A program made the translations under genes and the position numbers. A model generated the notes under the pieces. It did not search any database, was not told the origin of the DNA, and saw only the letters and a program-made list of their open reading frames with translations. From positions 1 through 39,152 of the forward strand of contig JAFGIM010000142.1 of the NCBI GenBank assembly GCA_016929605.1: DNA of 39,152 nucleotides, read 5' to 3'. Below are positions 17,068 to 25,551 of the stretch, one piece after another; within the stretch, counting starts at the first letter, position 1, and every line of letters starts with the position of its first letter. The DNA comes from Spirochaetales bacterium (GTDB taxonomy: Bacteria; Spirochaetota; Spirochaetia; Treponematales; Treponemataceae).

Positions 17068-18117
17068 ATGAAACATTCTGTATATAGAATCATGGTATCT
17101 GCCATCGCATTAACCCTACTAAGCGCTCTTCCGCTGTTTTCAGCTGGCCGCACAGAGCCATCTACTTCGGAACTATCGATTGCCGTTTTTGTACCCGGCG
17201 TGGTTTCCGGAAGCCCGGTATACGAGATGCTTGTGGCAGGCGCGCAAAACGCAGTGAACGAGGCAGTTGCCGCCGGTACAAAGGTAAGCCTTACCGTTAT
17301 TGAAGCGGGGACCCGACAAGCTGACTGGGGAACCAAGATGGTTTCCACCGCAGCAGAGGGCGGCTATTCCCTTATCATCACCTCCAATCCAGCAATGCCC
17401 GAGATAATAGAGCCAATAACCCTGTTATTTCCCAAGCAGGACTTTCTGGTCTTTGACGCCAAACATGAGGGAAATCCAGCCATCACGACCTTCCGCTACA
17501 ATCAGCGAGAGCAAGCCTATATTTCAGGCTACATGGCAGCCCTGGTAAGCTCAAGCTCAATGACCCATGCAAACAAGGCTAAAAAAATTGGCTTAATCGC
17601 CGGGCAGGAATACCCTGCCATGACGGAGATTATCCTTCCCGCCTATACAGAAGGAGCCCGGGCAGTTGACCCATCTTTTGAGATTGATTTTAGGGTTGTG
17701 GGTAACTGGTATGACGCCTCTCGTGGCTCAGACCTCGCGCGAGCGATGCAAAACGCCGGATGCGACGTTATTATGCCAATCTCGGGAGGGGCGAATCAGG
17801 GCGTTATCGCGGCGGCCAAGGAGCTGTCCTTTTATATAGCCTGGTTTGACGACAACGGTTACGGAAAGGCTCCCTCCCTTGTCATATCAAGTGCCATCAT
17901 GGCACAGGAAAAACTCGTTCATGAGCAGGTGGCTGCCTACATAAACGGAACGCTCAAAAAGGGCGTTCACACCACCGTTGGCATGACAGACGGGTATATC
18001 GCCTTTGTCAGCGAGGACGAGCGATACATAGAAACGGTTCCGCTTGCTTTGCGACAGCAAATGAAGGCGATGCTCGCCCGCATTGCCGATGGATCGCTCG
18101 CTCTTCCATCCCGATAA
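17068..18117 (+). CDS. Purine-nucleoside binding protein (BMP/PnrA/TmpC family)
   Basis: A 349-residue periplasmic binding protein of the Bmp family, whose T. pallidum member (TmpC, PnrA) binds purine nucleosides. Recognisable stretches are IAVFVPGVVSGSPVYEMLVAG, QADWGTKMVSTAAEGGYSLII, FRYNQREQAYISGYMAALVS and VIMPISGGANQGVIAAA, which line the two lobes and the ligand cleft. The signal peptide ends in LPLFSAGR with no Cys, so it looks cleaved by signal peptidase I, unlike the lipidated T. pallidum protein. It is the first gene of a four-gene transporter operon, and the ATPase gene follows 12 bases later. Confidence 0.88.
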   Translation: MKHSVYRIMVSAIALTLLSALPLFSAGRTEPSTSELSIAVFVPGVVSGSPVYEMLVAGAQNAVNEAVAAGTKVSLTVIEAGTRQADWGTKMVSTAAEGGYSLIITSNPAMPEIIEPITLLFPKQDFLVFDAKHEGNPAITTFRYNQREQAYISGYMAALVSSSSMTHANKAKKIGLIAGQEYPAMTEIILPAYTEGARAVDPSFEIDFRVVGNWYDASRGSDLARAMQNAGCDVIMPISGGANQGVIAAAKELSFYIAWFDDNGYGKAPSLVISSAIMAQEKLVHEQVAAYINGTLKKGVHTTVGMTDGYIAFVSEDERYIETVPLALRQQMKAMLARIADGSLALPSR

Positions 18118-18129
18118 TTCGGCCATACG

Positions 18130-19581
18130 ATGGACCAACACTCAACCGTTGCCCTGGAAGGTGTTTCCCTGGTATATGAATCCCCCGGAGACGAGGCGGG
18201 AGGTATTGTCACCTTTACCGCCCTGGACGAGGTTGATATCATTTTCCAGTCGGGATCTATCCATGTGCTTCTGGGAGAAAACGGGGCGGGAAAGTCCACC
18301 CTGGTTCATATCCTTTCGGGCCTTCTGGCCCCAACACGCGGCAGACTCTCCCTTAACGGAGAACCCCTTTATTTAAAAGGGCCAAAAGACGCGCTGAGAC
18401 GGGGAATCGCTATGGTTCACCAACGTCCGCTTCTTTGCGACGAACTTTCTGCACTGGACAATACCCTGTTGTCGGCGAGCGGTTTCTTGCTACAAAGGAA
18501 AACCGCAACAGAGCAGGTAAGACGAATCAATGCCGAATGGGGAAGCGAACTCAATCTGTCGGTAAAGGCAAAAAACCTATCCCCATCCGACCGGCTTAAA
18601 ACAGCCCTCTTTGGAGCCTTACTCCAAGACCCCGCCTTCTTAATCCTTGATGAGCCAACGGCGGTACTCTCCCCTGCCGATCGCACTTCATTTATGGAAG
18701 CAGTCCAAAAAGAAGCCGCTCGGGGACGGGGCATAATCCTGATTACCCATCATCTTGAAGAAGCGGTACGCTGGGCAGACCGGATTACCGTACTAAAAAA
18801 AGGCCGCGTCAAGCTCACCGAAAACAAGGTGTTTAACCAGGAAGCCATCCTTGCTGTTATGCGCGCAGAGATAGCGACAGAGGGCAATCAGGGACTCTGG
18901 ACGGACACACCGGAAGAGAAGTCGGCAAGCGGCGCGCCGTGTACCTTTGCGGTCAAAGATCTTTGTGCGGTAGATGGAAACCGCCCTCCCCTTGTCAACT
19001 TTTCCCTTACCGCCCACAAAGGTGGTATTACCGGTATCTTTGGCTATCCAGGAAGTCCGCTTGGTACACTGGAAGACGCTCTGTGCGGTATGATCTCGCT
19101 AACAAGCGGAACAGTTACCGTCCATGGCTCCTGTGGTCGCATTGAGCTAACCCGCCATACACTTACACCACGCGCTCTACGCGCCTGCTCAGTCGCCATG
19201 GTACCCTCAAATAGAGCGTTTCGCGGTTCCAATCCTGTGCTAACAATACAGGACATACTGCGCGCCACGGATACGGAATATGGTACCCCGAGTACAAAAG
19301 AAGGCATTCCCGCACAGATACACCGCTTGGCGGGAACCCTGTCGGGAGGGCAATTACAACGGCTCATTGTGGCAAAAGAGCTTTCCAGCAAACCCCACAT
19401 TATTATTCTGTGCGAACCGGAGTGGGGTCTTGATATGCAAAGCACTTATTTGTTGCGAAGACGACTTATTCAAGAAGCCGAGCAGGGAGCTACCATTATT
19501 ATCCTGACCGATACACCGGAGACCATGACCATACCACACTTTTACACCAAGACTGTTTACCTTGAAGGAGAGCTTCGCTGA
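18130..19581 (+). CDS. Purine-nucleoside ABC transporter ATPase (two fused nucleotide-binding domains)
   Basis: A 483-residue double ATPase of the RbsA/BMP type. Domain 1 has a good Walker A GENGAGKST (49-57), a Walker B FLILDEPTAVLSP and an H-loop ITHHLEEA, but its signature is reduced to LSPSDRLKTA. Domain 2 has lost the P-loop Lys/Thr (GYPGSPLGT) but keeps the signature LSGGQLQRL; its Walker B reads IIILCEPEWGLD. Only one of the two composite ATP sites therefore looks competent. The stop overlaps the start of the first permease (TGATG). The position matches T. pallidum PnrC. Confidence 0.88.
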   Translation: MDQHSTVALEGVSLVYESPGDEAGGIVTFTALDEVDIIFQSGSIHVLLGENGAGKSTLVHILSGLLAPTRGRLSLNGEPLYLKGPKDALRRGIAMVHQRPLLCDELSALDNTLLSASGFLLQRKTATEQVRRINAEWGSELNLSVKAKNLSPSDRLKTALFGALLQDPAFLILDEPTAVLSPADRTSFMEAVQKEAARGRGIILITHHLEEAVRWADRITVLKKGRVKLTENKVFNQEAILAVMRAEIATEGNQGLWTDTPEEKSASGAPCTFAVKDLCAVDGNRPPLVNFSLTAHKGGITGIFGYPGSPLGTLEDALCGMISLTSGTVTVHGSCGRIELTRHTLTPRALRACSVAMVPSNRAFRGSNPVLTIQDILRATDTEYGTPSTKEGIPAQIHRLAGTLSGGQLQRLIVAKELSSKPHIIILCEPEWGLDMQSTYLLRRRLIQEAEQGATIIILTDTPETMTIPHFYTKTVYLEGELR

Positions 19582-20615
19582 TGACGATTCAACGAGCAGC
19601 CCCCATCGCAGCCTTTGTTAGCGCAATCGCGATTACCGCCTGTTTCCTGGCCCTATCAAGCGCGGACAGCGGAACTACCCTTTACCGGTTTTTTACCAGA
19701 CCGTTTTCCTCCTGGTGGCATATAGGCAATATGCTCAATCTATTCTCCCTTCTGCTCTGCGCTGCTCTTGGCTCAGCTATATCGCTTACATCTGGAGAAT
19801 ATAATCTGGGTGGAGAAGCGCAAATATATGCTCCCGCCCTGGTTACCGCGGTTATGCTCGCTCCATATTCGCCGCTCTCCTTTTTACCCCTTCCCCTTCA
19901 ACTCATGGCGGCCCTCTGCCTTTCGTGCCTGTCCGGAGCCCTGCTGGCCGCGATTCCTGCGATTCTGTCGGTAACACGGGGGATAAGTGCCCTGTTAACC
20001 AGTTTCTTACTCTCTGCAGCATCGCTCCCCGTCCTGGATTACCTGGTGGGCGGGCCCCTACGGGATCAGGCAAAGAATCTTCTGGCAACCGAGGCTATTG
20101 TCCAGGGAGCACGGCTTAGGCCCTTTCTTGCCCCCTCGTACCTAAATGCAAGTTTTCCCCTTATCCTGGCCCTCTCAGTTTTTCTTGCTGTATACCTGCA
20201 TACCAGCAGGGGGGGGTATCGTTTGGGGATAACCGGAACAGCTCCCGAATTTGCCCGTTTTAGCGGATTTGCCGTATCTCGCATTAAAATCGCGGCTATG
20301 TCCGCCTCGGGGGCCCTACATGGCCTAACCGGTTTCTTTGCCGTTACCGGTACCTGGTACCTCTGTCATCAGGGGATGAGTGGCGGAATGGGCTGGAGTG
20401 CCCTTACTATTGCCCTTATCGCAGGCAAAAATGTCGGCGCGGTAGTACCCGCGGCCCTGCTCTTTGCCTGGCTGGAAACAGCAACGGATACGGCCCTGCT
20501 TTCCACACAATTCAGTTTTGATTCAACTGCGCTCATTCAAGCGGTCGTCTTGCTTCTTATCTCGGCACGAACACTGCCACACCTAAGGCGGGGGAGGAAG
20601 AAGGAATGGAAGTGA
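19581..20615 (+). CDS. Purine-nucleoside ABC transporter permease 1
   Basis: A 344-residue permease of the BPD_transp_2 (branched-chain/ribose type) family with eight or more hydrophobic segments. LGSAISLTSGEYNLGGEAQIY in the first third is the BMP-transporter version of the conserved loop, and GTAPEFARFSGFAVSRIKIAA holds the coupling region for the ATPase. It overlaps the ATPase gene by one base and the next permease by ten, so all are translationally linked. It pairs with permease 2 to form the channel for nucleosides. Confidence 0.87.
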   Translation: MTIQRAAPIAAFVSAIAITACFLALSSADSGTTLYRFFTRPFSSWWHIGNMLNLFSLLLCAALGSAISLTSGEYNLGGEAQIYAPALVTAVMLAPYSPLSFLPLPLQLMAALCLSCLSGALLAAIPAILSVTRGISALLTSFLLSAASLPVLDYLVGGPLRDQAKNLLATEAIVQGARLRPFLAPSYLNASFPLILALSVFLAVYLHTSRGGYRLGITGTAPEFARFSGFAVSRIKIAAMSASGALHGLTGFFAVTGTWYLCHQGMSGGMGWSALTIALIAGKNVGAVVPAALLFAWLETATDTALLSTQFSFDSTALIQAVVLLLISARTLPHLRRGRKKEWK

Positions 20616-21433
20616 ACATCATAGCCTTTATCGCTTCCTCTACACCGCTTTTATTTGCGACCCTTGGAGCTCTGGTATCCGAGCGGGCAGGAGTCCTGGC
20701 AGTGTGTATGGATGGAGCGATAAACATTGCCGGTTTTCTGGCGATTGCCTTTACCATCTATACCGGAGATCCAGTGATGGGATTTATCATCGCGTGCGCG
20801 ATAACCATGGCAACGCTCGCCCTTCTCGCCCTGTTTTCCGAAAAAACAGGAGCGAACCCTTTTTTGGTCGGCCTTTCGGTAAATCTTTTTTCGGCAGGAC
20901 TTACCTCCTGGCTTTCATCATCACTGTTTGGAACACGCGGGGTTATCGCACTTTCGGAGTTTTCCCGGCAGATCATCCTTCCTCATCATGTTTCTATATG
21001 GGGAGCCTGGATCTGTGTCGGGATTGTATACTTTTTTTTCTATTACACCCCGCAGGGTATGCGCCTTAGGGTTAGCGCGAATGCTGCAGAGGCACTCAGG
21101 GCCAGGGGCTTTTCTCTCCAAGTTTACCGCATTATCGCGTGGACCGTAGCGTCCTTCTTTGCCTCGTGCGCAGGAGGAGTGATTGCCTTTAGTCTAGGAG
21201 CATATGTGCCGAACCTGAGCGCCGGAAAGGGCTGGACGGCGCTTGCCGTTGTCTTTTTAGGACGACGGAGCATACTTCCGTCCATTGCCGCAGTCTTTCT
21301 TTTTACGCTTGCCGAATATCTTACAAACACCCTGCAGGGGGGACTGGGACTACCCTCTACGGTAATCCTGGGCCTCCCCTATGCTATTGCTTTTATCGTA
21401 CTGGTTCTTTCTTCCCCAAAGGTTCGCCACTAA
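20606..21433 (+). CDS. Purine-nucleoside ABC transporter permease 2
   Basis: A 275-residue permease, shorter than permease 1, as is usual for the second BMP-type permease. GALVSERAGVLAVCMDGAINIAG near the N-terminus and VSANAAEALRARGFSLQVYR, the coupling loop, are family hallmarks. GKGWTALAVVFLGRR precedes the last two helices. The start is inside permease 1 with AAGAAGGA upstream. It closes the operon; the GH43 gene converges 7 bases after the stop. Confidence 0.87.
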   Translation: MEVNIIAFIASSTPLLFATLGALVSERAGVLAVCMDGAINIAGFLAIAFTIYTGDPVMGFIIACAITMATLALLALFSEKTGANPFLVGLSVNLFSAGLTSWLSSSLFGTRGVIALSEFSRQIILPHHVSIWGAWICVGIVYFFFYYTPQGMRLRVSANAAEALRARGFSLQVYRIIAWTVASFFASCAGGVIAFSLGAYVPNLSAGKGWTALAVVFLGRRSILPSIAAVFLFTLAEYLTNTLQGGLGLPSTVILGLPYAIAFIVLVLSSPKVRH

Positions 21434-21449
21434 TCCCGTCTTAGGGATT
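21432..21449. terminator. Small hairpin spanning two convergent stop codons
   Basis: AATCCC and GGGATT (21432-21437, 21444-21449) form a 6-bp stem with a 6-base loop that covers the stop codons of both the permease and the GH43 gene. There is no T-tract, so termination activity is doubtful. Confidence 0.2.
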
Positions 21450-22403
21450 GATTGTAACGATAGAACCGTCTGCGCGGTATTCCAGAGAGGTGAACTTGAC
21501 GTTACGCTTGTGGTTTACGCCGCCGGAGAGTTCGCAGTCGTGATAAAACAGATACCATTTACCCTGGTACTCTACGATTGAGTGGTGTGTTGTCCAGCCC
21601 AATACCGGAGTCAGGATAACGCCTCCCCAGGTGTATGGACCATAGATATTCTTGGAGGTAGCGTACACCAACTGATGAGTGTCGCCGGTAGAGTAAGAGA
21701 AATAATAGGTGCCATTATACTTATGGAGCCAAGGTCCTTCGAAGAAGCGGCGAGTACGGTCACCAGCCTTAAGGGCTTTCCCGGCATCGTCGGTTATGAC
21801 CAGGTCCCGCGGCTTTTCTGCGAACTCAAGCATATCGGCGGTGAGCTTGGCGATTTTGGGATACACCGCATCAGCTTCATCTGGTGGCTCGCCTCCATTT
21901 GGATCGAAGGTGCCCGTCTTCCATTTGTCGAGCTGTCCGCCCCAAATACCGCCAAAGGTAAGGTAGGAAGAGCCATCATCGTCGGTAAAGACGCAGGGAT
22001 CTATGCTAAAGCTCCCCTTTATCGGGTCTTTTTGCGCCTTAAACGGCCCCCAGGGCTGATCGCCTACGGCTACGCCAAGGCGGAATATGCCTTCTTTGTC
22101 GCGTGCGGGAAAATAGAAATAGTACTTGCCGTTTTTTTCGCCACAGTCCGGTGCCCACACCTGCTTGGAAGCCCACGGGATATCCTTAATGTGCAGGGCA
22201 ATACCGCAATCACGGGGAGGTGTATTCATATCCTCCATCTCGTACACATGATAATCTTCCATGTCGTACTGATCGCCGTTATCGTTGGACTCCATCTCGA
22301 TGTCGCGGTCGTGGGAAGGATAGATATACAGTTTTCCATTAAACACATTCGCCGAAGGATCGGCGCTGTACAAATCGGTAATAAGTGGTTTTTTCTCAAG
22401 CAT
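21441..22403 (-). CDS. Glycoside hydrolase family 43 protein
   Basis: A 320-residue five-bladed propeller glycosidase without a signal peptide, so it probably acts in the cytosol on imported oligosaccharides. The expected catalytic residues are Asp15 (SADPSANVF, base), Asp135 (SIDPCVF, pKa modulator) and Glu222 (FFEGPWLHK, acid). The order, spacing and length fit GH43 beta-xylosidases/arabinofuranosidases, but the substrate is not determined. ATG 22403 has AGGGGG nine bases upstream. It is followed by no partner gene; upstream lie lysS and a LacI-type regulator on the same strand. No sugar transporter is nearby. Confidence 0.88.
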   Translation of the reverse strand: MLEKKPLITDLYSADPSANVFNGKLYIYPSHDRDIEMESNDNGDQYDMEDYHVYEMEDMNTPPRDCGIALHIKDIPWASKQVWAPDCGEKNGKYYFYFPARDKEGIFRLGVAVGDQPWGPFKAQKDPIKGSFSIDPCVFTDDDGSSYLTFGGIWGGQLDKWKTGTFDPNGGEPPDEADAVYPKIAKLTADMLEFAEKPRDLVITDDAGKALKAGDRTRRFFEGPWLHKYNGTYYFSYSTGDTHQLVYATSKNIYGPYTWGGVILTPVLGWTTHHSIVEYQGKWYLFYHDCELSGGVNHKRNVKFTSLEYRADGSIVTINP

Positions 22404-22422
22404 GGTGTTATACCCCCTGTAA

Positions 22423-22446
22423 ATTATACCTTGTAGTATACACTAC
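22423..22446 (-). promoter_or_regulatory. GH43 promoter -10 with adjacent inverted repeat
   Basis: A perfect TATAAT (minus strand, 22428-22423) lacks a recognisable -35. Directly upstream, GTAGT and ACTAC (22433-22437, 22442-22446) form an inverted repeat with a 4-base centre, lying where the spacer would be. This is a candidate regulator site. Confidence 0.35.
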
Positions 22447-22468
22447 CCGGCGTTTTGATGCTAACGAT

Positions 22469-24055
22469 TCAATACGAAGCAAGGATAGAAGCGATTCGCT
22501 CCTTACCAATAATCTTCATAAACGAGGCAAGCCGTGGCCCTTGGTCCTTGGCAATAAGCGCCTGATACACGGCGGTAAACAGGGCCTTTGGCTCAAGGCC
22601 AGCCTCCTGGGCAACAGCATAGACCAGCTCGGACAAGCCCTTTTCATCCACGCCGTCCATCTTGGGAAGCACCTCATCGCGAATCTTCCGAACTGCGGTC
22701 AGTTCGTTAACTCCTAAAGTGGCGACTGAACCATCCTTCCTGAGCGCGAAACGGAAGTCTTCTGGTGCGCATTCGGTAATCCAATACCAGGCGCAGCGAG
22801 AGCGAGTCTGTAACCGTTCAACTTGATCGGGGTGAACATCCCCAAAGGAGGCAATAACCGCATCTATATCTCCATCGTTGGTTTGTAAAAGATTGCATAA
22901 ATGACGGAAGGGAACCTGATACGAAGCCATGGTGGGCAACTCGCCAACCTGGGATAACTCCCAAATACGGCGTTCTTTTGCGTACACCTCTTCGTTCTTG
23001 GCCTTTTCCAGACCCCAGGCAATACGCTCGGTCTTGTCGTAATCCTCGTAAATCTTGATAACATCAAGGTCAAAGCTGATAACAAACTCGGTATTCGGTC
23101 GGGTTCCGGCAAACAGATAACGGGCGATTTCCGGCTGATACACGCGAAGGATATCCGGCAAATCGACAACCTTTCCCTTGGAGGAAGACATCTTTCCCGG
23201 GGTACCCTTAATACCAATAAAATCATAGCGGAAGGTTACCGGCGCCTCCCAGTCAAAAATTTCCTTGGATACAAGACGAGCGGTATCGAATGAACCTCCC
23301 TGGGAATGATGATCCTTCCCGGCCGGTTCAAAGACCGTTTTTTCATATTTCCAGCGCATAGGCCAGTCTACCCGCCAACCAAGCTTAACGCCCTTTGCAC
23401 TACGAATGTCCACGGTTTCGCTATGCCCGCATTCACATGAATAAGAAAGGCCCCATTCACCATCCCAGCCGGTAATCGAGGTTGTGTCCCGGTTACACGC
23501 ATTGCAGAATATGGAGACAGGCCAATACTCCTCGGCCTCAGGAATTTGATGAGCCTCATCCCGATAGCGATTAAGGCAATCCTTAATCCTGGCCCTGTTG
23601 TTTAGGGCAGTCTTCATCCCTTCGGCATACATACCGCTGCGATAGCGTTCAGCCTGATACAGGAATTCGGGTGTAATGCCGACAGTGGGCAACACTGATT
23701 CAACGTCCACCTCATGATGGCGGGCATAGCTTTCGTCGCGGCCAAAGGTATCGGGAACCATGGTAATGGGGAAGCGAAGAAACTTTTCAAGCTCCTCCGG
23801 TTTGGGCATATTGGCGGGAACCTTGCGGAATACGTCGTAATCATCCCATGAGTAGATAAAGCGAACCTGTTTGCCTCGGGCGCGAAGGGCGCGGACGACA
23901 AGGTCCACCGAGATAATCTCGCGGAAATTTCCGATATGAACGGTACCGGAAGGGGTGATGCCGGAAGCGCAGGTATACAATGGAAGGTCGCCGCGCTCGC
24001 GGATAATCTTGTCGGCGGTTTGATCCGCCCAGTGAATTGCTCTCGTGTTGTCCAT
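22469..24055 (-). CDS. lysS: Class I lysyl-tRNA synthetase
   Basis: A 528-residue class I LysRS, the archaeal-type enzyme also found in spirochaetes and some alphaproteobacteria, charging tRNA-Lys. The HIGH-type motif HIGN is at 40-43 (PSGTVHIGNFREII), and the KMSKS-type motif GKMSSSKGK is near residue 287. A four-Cys zinc-binding segment (CNACNRD ... CECGH) lies between them. The C-terminal helical domain binds the anticodon. The frame extends upstream, but MDNTRAIHWADQTADKI is the normal start. The ATG has no Shine-Dalgarno and follows a strong promoter by 10 bases. It lies between a LacI-type regulator and GH43, with its own promoter. Confidence 0.94.
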   Translation of the reverse strand: MDNTRAIHWADQTADKIIRERGDLPLYTCASGITPSGTVHIGNFREIISVDLVVRALRARGKQVRFIYSWDDYDVFRKVPANMPKPEELEKFLRFPITMVPDTFGRDESYARHHEVDVESVLPTVGITPEFLYQAERYRSGMYAEGMKTALNNRARIKDCLNRYRDEAHQIPEAEEYWPVSIFCNACNRDTTSITGWDGEWGLSYSCECGHSETVDIRSAKGVKLGWRVDWPMRWKYEKTVFEPAGKDHHSQGGSFDTARLVSKEIFDWEAPVTFRYDFIGIKGTPGKMSSSKGKVVDLPDILRVYQPEIARYLFAGTRPNTEFVISFDLDVIKIYEDYDKTERIAWGLEKAKNEEVYAKERRIWELSQVGELPTMASYQVPFRHLCNLLQTNDGDIDAVIASFGDVHPDQVERLQTRSRCAWYWITECAPEDFRFALRKDGSVATLGVNELTAVRKIRDEVLPKMDGVDEKGLSELVYAVAQEAGLEPKALFTAVYQALIAKDQGPRLASFMKIIGKERIASILASY

Positions 24056-24065
24056 AATAGCGATA

Positions 24066-24094
24066 AGTATAGCGAATTCACCACAGGAGGACAA
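24066..24094 (-). promoter_or_regulatory. lysS promoter, nearly leaderless
   Basis: On the minus strand, TTGTCC (24094-24089), a 17-base spacer and TATACT (24071-24066), then 10 bases to ATG 24055. The leader would be only about 3-4 nt, and there is no Shine-Dalgarno. Confidence 0.55.
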
Positions 24095-24103
24095 TCGGGC
24101 TGT

Positions 24104-25108
24104 CTATACCGTTTCGCGCTCCACAAGCTCGGGCATAATAATCAAATTCTCGCCCCGTCCGTTGATACAGGACTCAAGGGCCAGAACGAGAGCTCCAGCG
24201 CCGGCGATCATCAGTCGTTGACGGATTGTGGTTAGGGGGGGATGCATTAGTGAGGCGATTTTAAGATCCCCATAGCCCATAACCGCGATATCCTCGGGAA
24301 TCCGAAGTGAAGCGGAACGAGCAGCATTTATAAAGCCCATGGCATTCATATCACCAGATGCGCAGATAACCGCGTCGGGCATACTTTCAAAAGAAGAAAA
24401 ATAGTCAAAGGCTGCTATCCCGTCGTTTCCGTCCCAGTCTGCCGCTTCAAACACCAGGTTTTCGTCAAAATCAAGGGCGTTACGGTGCAGGGCGGTTACA
24501 TATCCCATCAGGCGCTCCGAAGCAACCGAGGTGCTGTCCCTACCCGAAGTAGGCGTATTGATAAGAGCAATTCTCTGCTTACCCTTATGAAACAGATGAT
24601 TTACCGCGATTGACATTCCCTTTTGATTTTCCAGTAATACCGACTGAGCCCCCTGAGCCGTTGACTGTAACAGGATCAACGGTTTCTTTTCTGCCTCGAA
24701 TTTTTCTACAATACCCAGGGAAGGAGACTGACTTATGACGATAACTGCCGAGACAACCGGATTATGCAAGGTACTAAAAAGGACTTCTTCCAAAAACACC
24801 GGTGAGTTTCTGGTTGGAAAGACGATCGTAGCCGTTTTAAGCCCAAGGGAAGACAAGGCCCGGTCAATCCCCCTGAATATTTCCACATAGTAGGGAGATT
24901 CAAGGGAAGGAACTGCGACAGCGATGGCTGACCGTTGTTCTCCTTTTTTCCAGTGAGAAAAGGTCTCCAAAAACCCGGAGGTTCTGATGGTTTGCATAAC
25001 AAACCGAACAACCTCCGGCTCAAGGGAGGACGGACTTATAAGCGCTTCAAGTATGCTTTCGCAGGACACCGAGGCGACCTTGGCGACATCCCGTATAGAA
25101 ACAGCCAC
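24104..25108 (-). CDS. LacI-family transcriptional regulator with divergent DNA-binding helix
   Basis: A 334-residue repressor-like protein. The C-terminal sugar-binding-type domain is clear: IAVAVPSLESPYYVEIFRGID, INTPTSGRDSTSVASERL, AVICASGDMNAMGFINAAR, and an end with VMGYGDLKIASLMHPPLTTI. The N-terminus SIRDVAKVASVSCESILEAL is recognisably a LacI HTH, but the recognition helix lacks the usual TVSRVLN residues, and the hinge helix region (FLETFSHWKKGE) is not canonical. The GTG start at 25108 has AAGGAAG upstream. It begins 12 bases after the ACT gene, so it is likely the last gene of the paaK-ACT transcript. The ligand is unknown. Confidence 0.85.
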   Translation of the reverse strand: MAVSIRDVAKVASVSCESILEALISPSSLEPEVVRFVMQTIRTSGFLETFSHWKKGEQRSAIAVAVPSLESPYYVEIFRGIDRALSSLGLKTATIVFPTRNSPVFLEEVLFSTLHNPVVSAVIVISQSPSLGIVEKFEAEKKPLILLQSTAQGAQSVLLENQKGMSIAVNHLFHKGKQRIALINTPTSGRDSTSVASERLMGYVTALHRNALDFDENLVFEAADWDGNDGIAAFDYFSSFESMPDAVICASGDMNAMGFINAARSASLRIPEDIAVMGYGDLKIASLMHPPLTTIRQRLMIAGAGALVLALESCINGRGENLIIMPELVERETV

Positions 25109-25120
25109 GATTACACTTCC

Positions 25121-25537
25121 TTAAAACGGTGCGTCTTTATACAGACCGTGCTTGTTTACCATATCAAGGCCAAGGGCTATATCCTCTACCTTAAAAATAA
25201 TAACTGCGGTCTCTCCCGCCTTATTAAGGGCGGCATACAGGTATTCTATGTTGACCCCGTTTTTTTCGAATAACTCAAGCACGTCCGCAAGACTGCCTAC
25301 CTTGTCGGTAATAGTTACCGCCAGTACATCGGTGGTCTTGGTGGTAAACTGCGCTTTTTCCAGTATTGATATAGCCTTGGCCGGATCGTCGACAATAACT
25401 CTAAGGATGCCAAAATCTGCCGTGTCGGCAATCATGATTGCCCTAAGGTTAACCCCGCCGTCTTTAAGTTCTCGCGTAACCTCGGCAAGCCGACCGGCCG
25501 CGTTTTCCAAAAAAATCGAAATCTGTTGTATCTTCAT
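25121..25537 (-). CDS. Tandem ACT-domain amino-acid-binding protein
   Basis: A 138-residue protein made of two ACT domains: ISIFLENAAGRLAEVTRELK with GVNLRAIMIADT, and LAVTITDKVGSLADVLELF with GVNIEYLYAAL. Such stand-alone tandem ACT proteins commonly accompany paaK and ior genes and are assumed to bind an amino acid as a regulatory signal. Here it follows the second PaaK gene by 14 bases with AAAGGGGG as ribosome binding site, and aromatic amino acids are the logical ligand. This is inferred from context, not from residues. Confidence 0.88.
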   Translation of the reverse strand: MKIQQISIFLENAAGRLAEVTRELKDGGVNLRAIMIADTADFGILRVIVDDPAKAISILEKAQFTTKTTDVLAVTITDKVGSLADVLELFEKNGVNIEYLYAALNKAGETAVIIFKVEDIALGLDMVNKHGLYKDAPF

Positions 25538-25551
25538 CCGGTTCCCCCTTT

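Noticed and set aside
21582-22436. 284-codon open frame on the plus strand opposite GH43
   Set aside because: It is a shadow of the GH43 gene; the minus-strand frame has the catalytic motifs and a ribosome binding site, and this one has no family resemblance.
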